Source of the DNA: JBFMFE01 sp040752295
GTDB taxonomy: Bacteria > UBP15 > UBA6099 > JBFMBQ01
Direction: 5' to 3'
DNA: 23,027 nucleotides
Assembly (NCBI GenBank): GCA_040752295.1
Contig: JBFMFE010000200.1
Span: forward strand, 1 to 23,027
In this document: positions 15,890 through 22,978 of the stretch, piece by piece
How positions within the stretch are numbered: the stretch's first letter is position 1
How the letters are laid out: every line of letters begins with the position of its first letter
Made by a program: the position numbers and the translations under genes
The notes under the pieces: generated by a model
The model's database searches: none
What the model was told of the DNA's origin: nothing
What the model saw: the letters and a program-made list of their open reading frames with translations, nothing else

Positions 15890-16831
15890 ATGCAGGTTTT
15901 AGAAGAGGTCGTCTGCAATCTCTGCGGTTCCGGCGCCGCGAAGACACTGTACCGCGTGGCGGAATTCGGCATCGTCAGGTGCAGACAGTGCGGACTTGTC
16001 TATGTCTCGCCGCGGCTGCCCGCGGAAAGGCTGAAGAGGGAGGTCTACGACGAGGGCTACTTCGACGCGCAGAGAGGCTACGGCATAGCGGATCACTTCG
16101 GCGCGGGGAGCGCGGAGGCGGAACGCAGAGCGGGGGAACTTCTGGCGGAAGTGGAGAGAATCATGAAGCCGCCCGGCGACATTCTGGACGTCGGGAGCGC
16201 GGGCGGGTTCTTTCCCGCCGCCGCGGCGCGCGGGGGGTGGAACGCCCGCGCCGTGGAAATAGCGCCGACCGCGGCGGAGTTCGCCCGCAAAAACTTCGGG
16301 CTTGAGGTCTTCGAGGGCGAGATCACCGACGCGCCCTACGACGACGAGACCTTCGACGCCGTCACGATGTTCGACGTGATCGAACACCTCACAAACCCCT
16401 ACGCCGCGCTGAGGAAAGCCTTCAGGCTTCTGCGCCGCGGCGGAAGAATCTTCATTGTAACCCCCAGCTTCGATTCACTCCCCCGCCGCATCCTCGGCGC
16501 CGACTGGGGACTTCTCGCGCCGGAGCACCACCTGTATTATTTCACGCCAGCCACGCTCAGAAAGCTCGTCGAAATCGCCGGCTTCAAAGTCGAGAAAATC
16601 ACACTCCCGTCATTCGGACTGGCGGACCTTTTCCTCACCGCGAGCACCCTCAGGCGCGCGGGCTTCAGGGTTGACGACGACGCCCGCAGGCGGATGCGCA
16701 GATCGCTCGGGGCGATTCGCGACAGGCTCCACGGATTCGTGAACGACGTGGACGTGAGGGTGCTCAAGCCGCTCCTGCCGCGCGCCCCCGGCAACGCCAT
16801 ACACCTCGTCGCGCTCAAGCAGCCGGTATGA
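15890..16831 (+). CDS. Class I SAM-dependent methyltransferase with N-terminal zinc ribbon
   Basis: This 313-residue protein starts with a four-cysteine zinc-binding motif (C9, C12, C31, C34 in CNLCG and CRQCG) and continues with a Methyltransf_23-like domain. SAM-binding motif I reads ILDVGSAGGFF at about 100-110, and FDAVTMFDVIEHLTNPYAAL follows with the typical acidic residues. Such zinc-ribbon methyltransferases are frequent in surface-sugar clusters and may methylate sugars, but the substrate here is unknown. The gene overlaps the GT4 gene by 4 bp (ATGA), which supports a glycan role. ATG 15890 has no Shine-Dalgarno sequence and follows directly after a perfect 6-bp hairpin, so its translation start is unusual; no downstream start precedes the cysteines. 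Confidence 0.87.
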   Translation: MQVLEEVVCNLCGSGAAKTLYRVAEFGIVRCRQCGLVYVSPRLPAERLKREVYDEGYFDAQRGYGIADHFGAGSAEAERRAGELLAEVERIMKPPGDILDVGSAGGFFPAAAARGGWNARAVEIAPTAAEFARKNFGLEVFEGEITDAPYDDETFDAVTMFDVIEHLTNPYAALRKAFRLLRRGGRIFIVTPSFDSLPRRILGADWGLLAPEHHLYYFTPATLRKLVEIAGFKVEKITLPSFGLADLFLTASTLRRAGFRVDDDARRRMRRSLGAIRDRLHGFVNDVDVRVLKPLLPRAPGNAIHLVALKQPV

Positions 16832-17958
16832 AAATCCTCGTCATCTCCCACAATTGCGTCCTGGCGACGAGCCAGGAGCGGATGGCGGAGTTCGCGCGCC
16901 TCGCCGGCGATAAGCCCGTCCTCCTCGTGCCGCCGCGCAACCTCGAAGCCCAGGGCATGGTCGAGCTTGAGCGCGACAGCGACGAACGATACGAAATCGT
17001 CAGGGGACGCCCCCTTTTCTCCTCGGCGTTCGGACAGAGATACCTCCAGTATTATCCGTTTCTTTCGCTGCTCTTCCGCCGCGTGCGCCCGGACCTGATT
17101 GACGTCCACGAGGAACCCTGGAGCCTTACTGCGTTCCAGGCGGTTCTGTCGCGCAGGCTCGCCGCACCCCGCGCGAAGGTCGTCGTCGAGTCCGAACAGA
17201 ACGTCTTCAAGCGCTTCCCGCCCCCGTTCTCGTTCTTCGAGAGGCGCGTGCTGCGCGTCGCGGACGCAATGATTGCCCGCAACGAGGAAGTCGCCGCCGT
17301 CCTCCGCCGCAAGGGCTTCGAACGAAAAATAATCGTCGTCCCCAACGGGATTGACCTGAACACGTTCCGCAGGACGGACTCCGCGGAAACGAGGCGCCGC
17401 CTCGGTCTCAAAAACTTCGTCGCGGCTTACCTCGGGCGCCTCGTGAGGGAAAAGGGTGTGGACGACCTCATACGCGCCGCCTCCATGCTCGACGCGGCGA
17501 TAGACCTGCTCATCGTCGGCGACGGTCCGTGCGGTGGCGAACTCCGCGCGCTCGCCGCCTCGCTCCCGCTGCGCGGCGCCGTCGTCTGGCGCCCCGCCGT
17601 CCCGCAGCGCGGCGTGCCGGACCTTCTCTCCTGCGCCGACGCCCTCGTCCTTCCCTCGCGCACGATAAAAAACTGGAAGGAGCAGTTCGGGCGCATACTC
17701 GTCGAGGCGATGGCGTGCGGCGTGCCCGTCGTCGCTTCCGACTCCGGAGCCATCCCCGAGGTCGTCGGCGACGCGGGGCTTATCTTCCGCGAGGGAGACG
17801 TGCAGGGACTCAGGAACGCGCTCGATTCGCTCATCGGGAGCCGGGACCTGCGCGAGGAACTCATCCGGAAGGGACTTCAGAGAGCGCGGGAGCGGTACTC
17901 ATGGGTGGCGGCGGCGGCGGCGATGATGAGCCTCTTCCGCGAACTCGTCCCGCCCTGA
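16828..17958 (+). CDS. Glycosyltransferase family 4 (GT-B fold)
   Basis: This 376-residue protein is a retaining GT4 glycosyltransferase. The N-terminal Rossmann half begins MKILVISHNCVLATSQERM. The second half starts near 194 with FVAAYLGRLVREKGVDDLI, followed by LLIVGDGP and LSCADALVLPS. The EX7E signature is in EQFGRILVEAMACGVPVVASD (E285 and E293), split over the nucleotide-sugar site. It should add a sugar from a nucleotide donor to a lipid-linked or other glycan at the cytoplasmic membrane face; donor and acceptor are not readable. ATG overlaps the methyltransferase stop by 4 bp. No clear terminator follows. Confidence 0.92.
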   Translation: MKILVISHNCVLATSQERMAEFARLAGDKPVLLVPPRNLEAQGMVELERDSDERYEIVRGRPLFSSAFGQRYLQYYPFLSLLFRRVRPDLIDVHEEPWSLTAFQAVLSRRLAAPRAKVVVESEQNVFKRFPPPFSFFERRVLRVADAMIARNEEVAAVLRRKGFERKIIVVPNGIDLNTFRRTDSAETRRRLGLKNFVAAYLGRLVREKGVDDLIRAASMLDAAIDLLIVGDGPCGGELRALAASLPLRGAVVWRPAVPQRGVPDLLSCADALVLPSRTIKNWKEQFGRILVEAMACGVPVVASDSGAIPEVVGDAGLIFREGDVQGLRNALDSLIGSRDLREELIRKGLQRARERYSWVAAAAAMMSLFRELVPP

Positions 17959-18178
17959 TCTCTCTGCGCGGCGCCGCCGCCCGCGTGGCGTCGCCCCCCC
18001 GGCGGTGATTTCCCTCCGTTTTAACGCAAATCAGGTTTCAGGATGCTTAAGATGAGAAGTGAAATAGACACGTGGCGGCGGCGCGTTGCAGATTATGCGA
18101 CACTGAAGAGACTTTAACTTTATATGGTTACCTATATTTAACTATTTTTACTAACCTCTTGATTTTTAAAAACAGTCC

Positions 18179-18206
18179 TTGTAAAATAGTTGCGATTTAT
18201 TATAAT
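18179..18206 (+). promoter_or_regulatory. Sigma70-type promoter of the ExbB operon
   Basis: TTGTAA (18179-18184), a 16-bp spacer and a perfect TATAAT (18201-18206) form a strong promoter. It lies in AT-rich DNA that could act as an UP element. The start would be near 18213, about 64 nt before the ATG. Confidence 0.65.
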
Positions 18207-18216
18207 GGCAAACTTT

Positions 18217-18251
18217 AATGCACGATTGTGCATTGATTTGCATTTTGCATG
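18217..18251 (+). promoter_or_regulatory. Operator-like palindrome and TGCAT repeats after the ExbB promoter
   Basis: AATGCAC (18217-18223) and GTGCATT (18228-18234) are perfect arms around GATT. TGCAT recurs at 18229, 18239 and 18246. Its place at about +5 to +40 suits a repressor site or a 5' mRNA structure. No regulator gene is nearby. Confidence 0.45.
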
Positions 18252-18276
18252 ATCTTTTAAATTTCGGAGGGAGCCT

Positions 18277-18915
18277 ATGTACACAGTTTTCAGTCTCATT
18301 CAAAAGGGCGGTCCCGTCATGTATCCGCTCATACTGTGCTCCGTGGCGGCGCTCGCCATCTGCATCGAAAAGCTGTATCACCTCAACAGGGCGAAGGTGG
18401 CGCCGGAAAAACTCATGGAGAAGATAAAGGGCGCGGTAAGGAAAAAGGACTACCAGAACGCCATCGGATACTGCGACGCCACGCCGGGACCCGTGGCGCG
18501 GGTTCTCAAAACGGCAATCGAGTTGAGGGACCTGCCCATGGAGGAGGTCAAGGAAGGCGTGAACGAGGCGGTGCTGTCGGAAACGCCGAGAATGGAAAGG
18601 TTTCTTCCCGCTCTTTCCACGATTGTGACCATCTCACCGCTTCTGGGGCTTCTTGGCACCATCGCGGGGCTGATGAGGCTGTTCAACGTCATCGCGGAGG
18701 GCGAGATAGGAAACTCGGCGGCGTTGTCGGGCGGCATCGCCGAGGCGCTGATCACGACCGCGGCGGGGCTGGTGATCGCCATCCCGTTTCTCGCTCTTCA
18801 CAATTACCTTTCAGGCAGGGTGGATGCCCTGATCAACGACATGGAGAAGGGTGTCGTTGAGTTTCTGAATTTCTATCGTCTCGAGGTGCGCGATGCCGGC
18901 GGCGCGAAGGCGTAA
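18277..18915 (+). CDS. ExbB/TolQ/MotA-family proton channel protein
   Basis: This 212-residue inner-membrane protein matches the ExbB/TolQ family. It has three membrane segments: about 11-33 (GGPVMYPLILCSVAALAICIEKL), about 108-132 (holding SPLLGLLGTIAGLMRLF), and about 146-170 (GGIAEALITTAAGLVIAIP). The LLGTIxG and GIxEALxTTAxGLxxAIP signatures are typical. With ExbD it forms a proton-driven motor that energises a TonB- or TolA-type partner. The Shine-Dalgarno GGAGG lies 6 nt before the ATG. It overlaps the ExbD gene by 23 bp, a sign of coupled expression. ExbB and TolQ cannot be told apart from sequence alone here; no tolB or pal is present. Confidence 0.93.
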   Translation: MYTVFSLIQKGGPVMYPLILCSVAALAICIEKLYHLNRAKVAPEKLMEKIKGAVRKKDYQNAIGYCDATPGPVARVLKTAIELRDLPMEEVKEGVNEAVLSETPRMERFLPALSTIVTISPLLGLLGTIAGLMRLFNVIAEGEIGNSAALSGGIAEALITTAAGLVIAIPFLALHNYLSGRVDALINDMEKGVVEFLNFYRLEVRDAGGAKA

Positions 18916-19333
18916 GGACAGGGGGGCGCGTCCACTCATCGAAATAGTGCCGCTCATTGACTGCGCGTTCATTCTCCTCATCTTTTTCGCCGTTTCGACC
19001 ACGCTGATCACCACGCGGGCGGGGATGAAGGTGAACCTTCCCGAGGCGAAGACCGCCGAGACCATTCCCGAGAACGTTCAGATTTCCGTCCGGGAGGACG
19101 GTAAGGTCTTTTTCGAGGACGTAGAGGTGGGAGCGGACGTCGAGGACACCGCCCTCGATTCGCTCGTGAGGAAGAAACTCGACGAATCGCCCGACGCATC
19201 GTTCATAATCAACGCCGACGGGACGGTTCCCTATGCGCGGCTGATTCAGGTGCTGGACGTCGTGAGGGGCGCGGGGGCTGCGAAGCTCGCGCTGGCGGCG
19301 GAGAAAAAATATGAGGAACCACCGCAGGAGTGA
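18893..19333 (+). CDS. ExbD/TolR-family proton channel partner
   Basis: This 146-residue protein has a short basic cytoplasmic tail, one membrane helix (about 18-40) and a periplasmic domain, as in ExbD/TolR. The helix holds the conserved proton-carrying Asp (D23 in IVPLIDCAFILLIFF). The periplasmic part contains VQISVREDGKVFFEDVEV and FIINADGTVPYARLIQVLDVVRGAGA, usual for the family. GAGGTG lies 5 nt before ATG 18893. It overlaps exbB-like by 23 bp and the next gene by 23 bp, so all three are probably made in fixed ratio. Confidence 0.93.
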   Translation: MPAARRRKDRGARPLIEIVPLIDCAFILLIFFAVSTTLITTRAGMKVNLPEAKTAETIPENVQISVREDGKVFFEDVEVGADVEDTALDSLVRKKLDESPDASFIINADGTVPYARLIQVLDVVRGAGAAKLALAAEKKYEEPPQE

Positions 19334-20033
19334 AGTCAACGCGACCGTAGCCTCGTACCTGATCTCGATAACGGTTCACTGCGTGATCGTCCTGCTCCTT
19401 GCGCTGCTCCTCGGCAGGGTGGCGGGACGCGCCGCGGGAACGGAGGCGAAGGAATACTACCCCGTTGACGTCGTGTACGTGCCGGGGGCGGTCGAGGCGC
19501 CCGCCGGGGCGGAGGCGCAGCCGTCCGTCGCAACGGAAGAAACCGGCGTCCTGCCTGAAGTCTCCGAGGTGCAGGTGGAGGAGAAGATACAGGAGCGTGC
19601 CGCGCCCGCCGAGGCTGAAAGGGAGGGTAAGACCGCCGGGGAGGCGCAAGCCGCCGGAGAGGAAGAGGCGGCGCAGGAGCAACCCGCGATGAAGGGCGAT
19701 GAGGGCGTCGCGGAGATGGGCGCTGGAGTGCGTGAGTCGCCGTTTCCGACGGGCGCGTTCGGCGCGTTCGAGGTGTACTGCTCGAAGACCGACGAGAACC
19801 GCGGCGTGAGCGGCGAGAGTTACTTCGAGGCGGTGTTCAGGGACGGCGCGCTTTCGGTGATACCGGACGCCGGGCGGCTCGTGGGGGACACGACGACGAT
19901 AAAGAAAGCGGTGTGGTTCATTCAGAATAATTTTTCTTTAAGCGCGCTCGGCGCGGAGCCGGGCGGCGTGTACAGGGGAACGATACGGTGCAGTTACGAC
20001 TGCGCCGGGAGGAACGTCTGCGTGCTTGAGTGA
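19311..20033 (+). CDS. TonB/TolA-like energy-transducing protein with acidic linker
   Basis: This 240-residue protein has one N-terminal membrane helix (about 14-38) with the TonB-type S-x3-H pair (Ser19 and His23 in LISITVHCVIVLLL), matching Ser16 and His20 of E. coli TonB that engage ExbB/ExbD. A short YYPVDVVYVP follows. Then comes an Ala/Glu-rich, acidic linker (about 60-140), unlike the Pro/Lys-rich linker of TonB. The C-terminal domain (about 145-240) does not match a TonB or TolA C-terminus that I recognise and carries Cys157, Cys227, Cys231 and Cys237, perhaps disulfide-bonded in the periplasm. The function as transducer is inferred from the helix and its place after ExbB/ExbD. The gene overlaps the ExbD gene by 23 bp. 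Confidence 0.83.
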   Translation: MRNHRRSEVNATVASYLISITVHCVIVLLLALLLGRVAGRAAGTEAKEYYPVDVVYVPGAVEAPAGAEAQPSVATEETGVLPEVSEVQVEEKIQERAAPAEAEREGKTAGEAQAAGEEEAAQEQPAMKGDEGVAEMGAGVRESPFPTGAFGAFEVYCSKTDENRGVSGESYFEAVFRDGALSVIPDAGRLVGDTTTIKKAVWFIQNNFSLSALGAEPGGVYRGTIRCSYDCAGRNVCVLE

Positions 20034-22258
20034 CGAAAATGACGCCGGCGCCGCTCCGCAACTTCTCGATGATCCTGTTCGCGTGTGTTTTCTGCGCCGG
20101 GCCGTGCCGCGGCGCGGAGGGCGGCGCGGGAACGACGACCGTTGAGATAAGGACGGTTGAGAGCGCCGGGACCGCGGGCGCCGACGTCGCGATCACGGCG
20201 ACCGCGACGGTCGAGGTGAAAGGCGCGCCGTCCATTGAGGAGGCGCCGGCGGAAGCCCCCGCGGCGGCGCCGGCGACCGAGGGCGCGCCCGCCGAAGCGA
20301 CGGGCGAACCAGCCGCCCCGGCGCTTCCGCCTGTCCTGAAAGTGAAAAACGAGTTCATTTATTTCGAGGTGAACACCGGACCGGCGGAGACGGGACGGTT
20401 TTCCATCGAGACGGTGAGGGGGGACCCTTCGACCGCGATGGACGACGGGAAGATACTCATCTACGGGCGCCCACGTCCGTGGACGTCGTTCACGACGGTG
20501 AGGGTGGACGGGGAGGATTACGTCTTCGGCGGCGCGTCGCAGAGGCGCGCCGGGCGCGGGGGAAGGTACGGCGGGATTTCAGCCGCTCCCGCGGTTGTGG
20601 ACGGGGGGGCGGCGGTGGAGATGAAGTGCGGCGTCGGGGGCTTGGTGGTGACCCAGCGGCTGGAGCTTGCCGGGGGCGCGGCGAGCGGGCTGACGGACAG
20701 CGTGAGGGTGACGTACACGGTGGAGAATCCGGGATTAGTCGCGCGGCGCGCGGGGCTGAGGGTGCTTTTAGACACTTTGCTCGGAAGCAACGACGGCGCG
20801 CCGTTCAGGGTGGGGGAGAGGGACGTGACCGTGGAGACGCGCCTCGCCGGGGACGATGTCCCGGAGTACTGGGTCGCGTTCGACTCGCTGGAGAACCCGG
20901 GCGTTGTCGCCCGCGGCACGCTGAGGGGCGAGGGGCTGACCCCGCCGGACGAGGTCGTCTTCGCGAACTGGGGCAAGGCGGCGGACCGCCTCTTCGATCT
21001 CCCGTACGAGGAGGGAAGGAGTTTCCTGCGCGAGGGCGAGGAAGAGATGGACAGCGCGACGGCGCTGTTGTGGCGCGAAAGGGAAATCGCCCCCGGTGGA
21101 AGTCTCCGGTTCGCCACCATGTACGGCATAGATTACCTCAACGTCGTGGGGGACGTTCTCGTCGTGGGCGCCAATCCACGGCTCGGGCGGTGGGCGACGG
21201 CGAAGAACCAGGTCCGCACGAGAACCCTTTACGCGTACGTCGGGAACGCCGCCGACTTTCCGCTGAGCGACGTTCGCGTCTCGCTCGAGGCGCCGAAGGG
21301 GGTGCGGCTGTCGGAGGGCGAGACGGCGGAGCGCCGCCTGAAGACGCTCGCCCCGGGCGAGGAGCGCGCGGTGGGCTGGCGCGTCGAGCCGGAACCCTTC
21401 GGCGAGGGAGAAAGAAAACTGAAAATCTCCGCGAGGTCCGCCGAGGTGGAACCGGTGACGCTGACCACGAGCGTGACGCTGCTTTCGCCGCCGGGGATAG
21501 ACGCAAGCCTCGAAGCGCCGCGGGAACTGACCGTCGTTGACGGTAAGCGTTACGGTCCGAGCAACCCGTTCGAGATCAGGCTCGTGTGCAGAAACCGCGG
21601 CGAATCACCCATTGACAACCTGGAGGTGGCGCTGTCGCTTCCAGAGGGGCTTGTCTTTCCCGGAAGCAACAGACCGGTTCAGTCGTTCCCGAGGCTCGAC
21701 GGCAGGGAGACGCTCGTGTTCGCCTGGAAGGTGATCGCCACGGGCGAACGTTCGGGGATACTCAAGTACAACGTTCTCATAACGTCGGACAGCACGGAAT
21801 CCCGGAGCATCACCCGCACCGTGCGCGTGCCGCCCATGCCGACGAAGATCGAATGGCTCGGTGTGCCGAGGGAGGCGGCGCCGGGCGTGATCTTCCCGGC
21901 GGAGGTGTTCGTCAGTTCCGCCCGGAAGCTGAAAGGGGCGTCTTTTTCCGTGAGGTTCAACCCCGAGGTGCTCCAGGCGATTCGGGTGTCGCAGGGCACA
22001 GCCTTCGTGGAAGGGGGGACGGCGTCCGCGTGGCGTGAGCCTCGCATAGACAACGAGGCGGGTGTGGTCTCGGGGATCGAGGGTTCGAGGGGCGCCGCGC
22101 CGTTCACGGGGAACGGCTCGCTGGCAATCGTGCATTTCACAACGGCGAAGCCGGGCTGGTCGGGAGTGATGGCGGTGGAGCTTGCCCTCACGGACGAGCG
22201 CGGAGAGGCGATGGAATTTCTCCTCGAGAACGCGGAGATCGCCGTGAAAAAACCGTGA
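20030..22258 (+). CDS. Large secreted protein with Ala/Pro/Glu linker, Ig-like domains and C-terminal cohesin-like domain
   Basis: This 742-residue protein has a signal peptide (about 1-29, cleaved near CRGA/EGG), then an Ala/Pro/Glu-rich linker (about 60-105). A large globular region follows (about 110-370), with KILIYGRPRPWTSF and LRVLLDTLLGSNDGAPF, that I cannot assign. Two Ig-like beta regions (about 400-485 and 500-600) are followed by a C-terminal domain (about 620-742) resembling a cohesin fold (GASFSVRFNPEVLQAIRVS, then GNGSLAIVHFTTAKPG). No membrane anchor or sorting motif is seen. It is the last gene of the ExbB operon: its GTG overlaps the TonB-like stop (GTGA); ATG 20039 is the alternative start. 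It could be the transducer's periplasmic or surface partner, but that is inferred from linkage. Confidence 0.85.
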   Translation: MTKMTPAPLRNFSMILFACVFCAGPCRGAEGGAGTTTVEIRTVESAGTAGADVAITATATVEVKGAPSIEEAPAEAPAAAPATEGAPAEATGEPAAPALPPVLKVKNEFIYFEVNTGPAETGRFSIETVRGDPSTAMDDGKILIYGRPRPWTSFTTVRVDGEDYVFGGASQRRAGRGGRYGGISAAPAVVDGGAAVEMKCGVGGLVVTQRLELAGGAASGLTDSVRVTYTVENPGLVARRAGLRVLLDTLLGSNDGAPFRVGERDVTVETRLAGDDVPEYWVAFDSLENPGVVARGTLRGEGLTPPDEVVFANWGKAADRLFDLPYEEGRSFLREGEEEMDSATALLWREREIAPGGSLRFATMYGIDYLNVVGDVLVVGANPRLGRWATAKNQVRTRTLYAYVGNAADFPLSDVRVSLEAPKGVRLSEGETAERRLKTLAPGEERAVGWRVEPEPFGEGERKLKISARSAEVEPVTLTTSVTLLSPPGIDASLEAPRELTVVDGKRYGPSNPFEIRLVCRNRGESPIDNLEVALSLPEGLVFPGSNRPVQSFPRLDGRETLVFAWKVIATGERSGILKYNVLITSDSTESRSITRTVRVPPMPTKIEWLGVPREAAPGVIFPAEVFVSSARKLKGASFSVRFNPEVLQAIRVSQGTAFVEGGTASAWREPRIDNEAGVVSGIEGSRGAAPFTGNGSLAIVHFTTAKPGWSGVMAVELALTDERGEAMEFLLENAEIAVKKP

Positions 22259-22272
22259 GCAAAAAACCGCTC

Positions 22273-22297
22273 CGGGCTTCGGTCCGACTCAGTTTTT
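22273..22297 (+). terminator. Possible terminator after the ExbB operon
   Basis: CGGGC-TTCG-GTCCG (22273-22286) is a 5-bp stem, with one G-U pair, closed by a UUCG tetraloop. Five T follow at 22293-22297, after a 6-nt gap. The gap makes it weaker than a standard intrinsic terminator. Confidence 0.4.
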
Positions 22298-22354
22298 CCC
22301 GGACGCCCGGCGCCGGAGGTTCGAAGCGATAATGAAATGAAAGGATGTGATGCG

Positions 22355-22948
22355 ATGAGACGGGTGTTCGTCACGGCGGCGTTACTGGCGGTGGTGGGGA
22401 CGGCGGCGTGCGCGGTGGAGATAGCCGACGTCGGACCCGGACACTGGGCGTACGAGAGCATACAGATGCTCGTCGAACGGGGCTATCTGGCGCTTTACGA
22501 CGACAGGACGTTCCAGGGCGACAAGCCGCTGAGCAGGGTCGTGTTCGCCGCGGCGCTCGGAAAGCTGATCGATCAGATCGAATCCGGCGAGATCAGGATG
22601 TCGGGGGTGGACCTGAAGGCGATCAAAAAGCTCAGCGACGAGTTCAAGGGCGACATGGCGAACTACGACACGCGCGTCGCGGGCATCGAAAAGCGCATCT
22701 CCGACATCGAGTCCGGCAAGGTCGTCATCCAGCAGGACATATCGAAGGCGACGCTCGAGTTCCGCGGAAGCCTCACGAAATTAGAGGAAGAAAACGCGAA
22801 CCTGCGCCGCGACGTGAACATACTGACGGAGGAACTGCGCTCGCTGTCCGACGACCTGAAACGGAGCGAACAGTCGAGAAAGAGGGCGCAGGCGGCGCTC
22901 TGGATCGGCGTGGCGGTGGCGGCGATCATCGGCATCGCCGCCGACTGA
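22355..22948 (+). CDS. SLH-domain protein with coiled coil and C-terminal membrane helix
   Basis: This 197-residue protein has a signal peptide (MRRVFVTAALLAVVGTAACA). One SLH domain (about 24-72) follows, with VGPGHWAYESIQMLVERGYLAL and a central LSRVVFAAALGKLI. A long charged coiled coil (about 85-175) precedes a hydrophobic C-terminal segment (LWIGVAVAAIIGIAAD, about 182-197). SLH domains bind peptidoglycan-linked polymers. I chose ATG 22355 because AAGGA lies 9 nt upstream and it gives a clean signal peptide; an in-frame ATG at 22337 would add MKGCDA. The protein may tie the cell wall to a membrane, but which membrane is not known. It is separated from the ExbB operon by a possible terminator. 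Confidence 0.87.
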   Translation: MRRVFVTAALLAVVGTAACAVEIADVGPGHWAYESIQMLVERGYLALYDDRTFQGDKPLSRVVFAAALGKLIDQIESGEIRMSGVDLKAIKKLSDEFKGDMANYDTRVAGIEKRISDIESGKVVIQQDISKATLEFRGSLTKLEEENANLRRDVNILTEELRSLSDDLKRSEQSRKRAQAALWIGVAVAAIIGIAAD

Positions 22949-22955
22949 CGCCCAT

Positions 22956-22978
22956 CCGGGCTTCCGCCGTAAGCCCGG
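22956..22978 (+). terminator. Hairpin after the SLH gene
   Basis: CCGGGCTT (22956-22963) and AAGCCCGG (22971-22978) are perfect 8-bp arms with a 7-nt loop, 7 bp after the stop codon. There is no T-run beyond it, so this is either a Rho-independent-like structure lacking its tail or an mRNA-stabilising hairpin. Confidence 0.4.

Larger units (their letters stand above)
17959..18276. other. Intergenic region before the ExbB operon
   Basis: This 318-bp gap begins GC-rich and becomes markedly AT-rich from about 18115 to 18260. The AT-rich part holds the promoter (18179-18206), a palindrome just after the predicted start (18217-18234), and GGAGG (18266-18270) as Shine-Dalgarno. A 24-codon frame at 18043-18117 is too short to support as a gene. 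Confidence 0.6.

Noticed and set aside
18043..18117. 24-codon frame MLKMRSEIDTWRRRVADYATLKRL
   Set aside because: It is too short, has only a weak ribosome binding site, and cannot be separated from chance without conservation data.
18120..18210. Replication origin
   Set aside because: The region is AT-rich and base composition changes nearby, but there are no clear DnaA boxes, no dnaA/dnaN genes, and the skew change is not clean.
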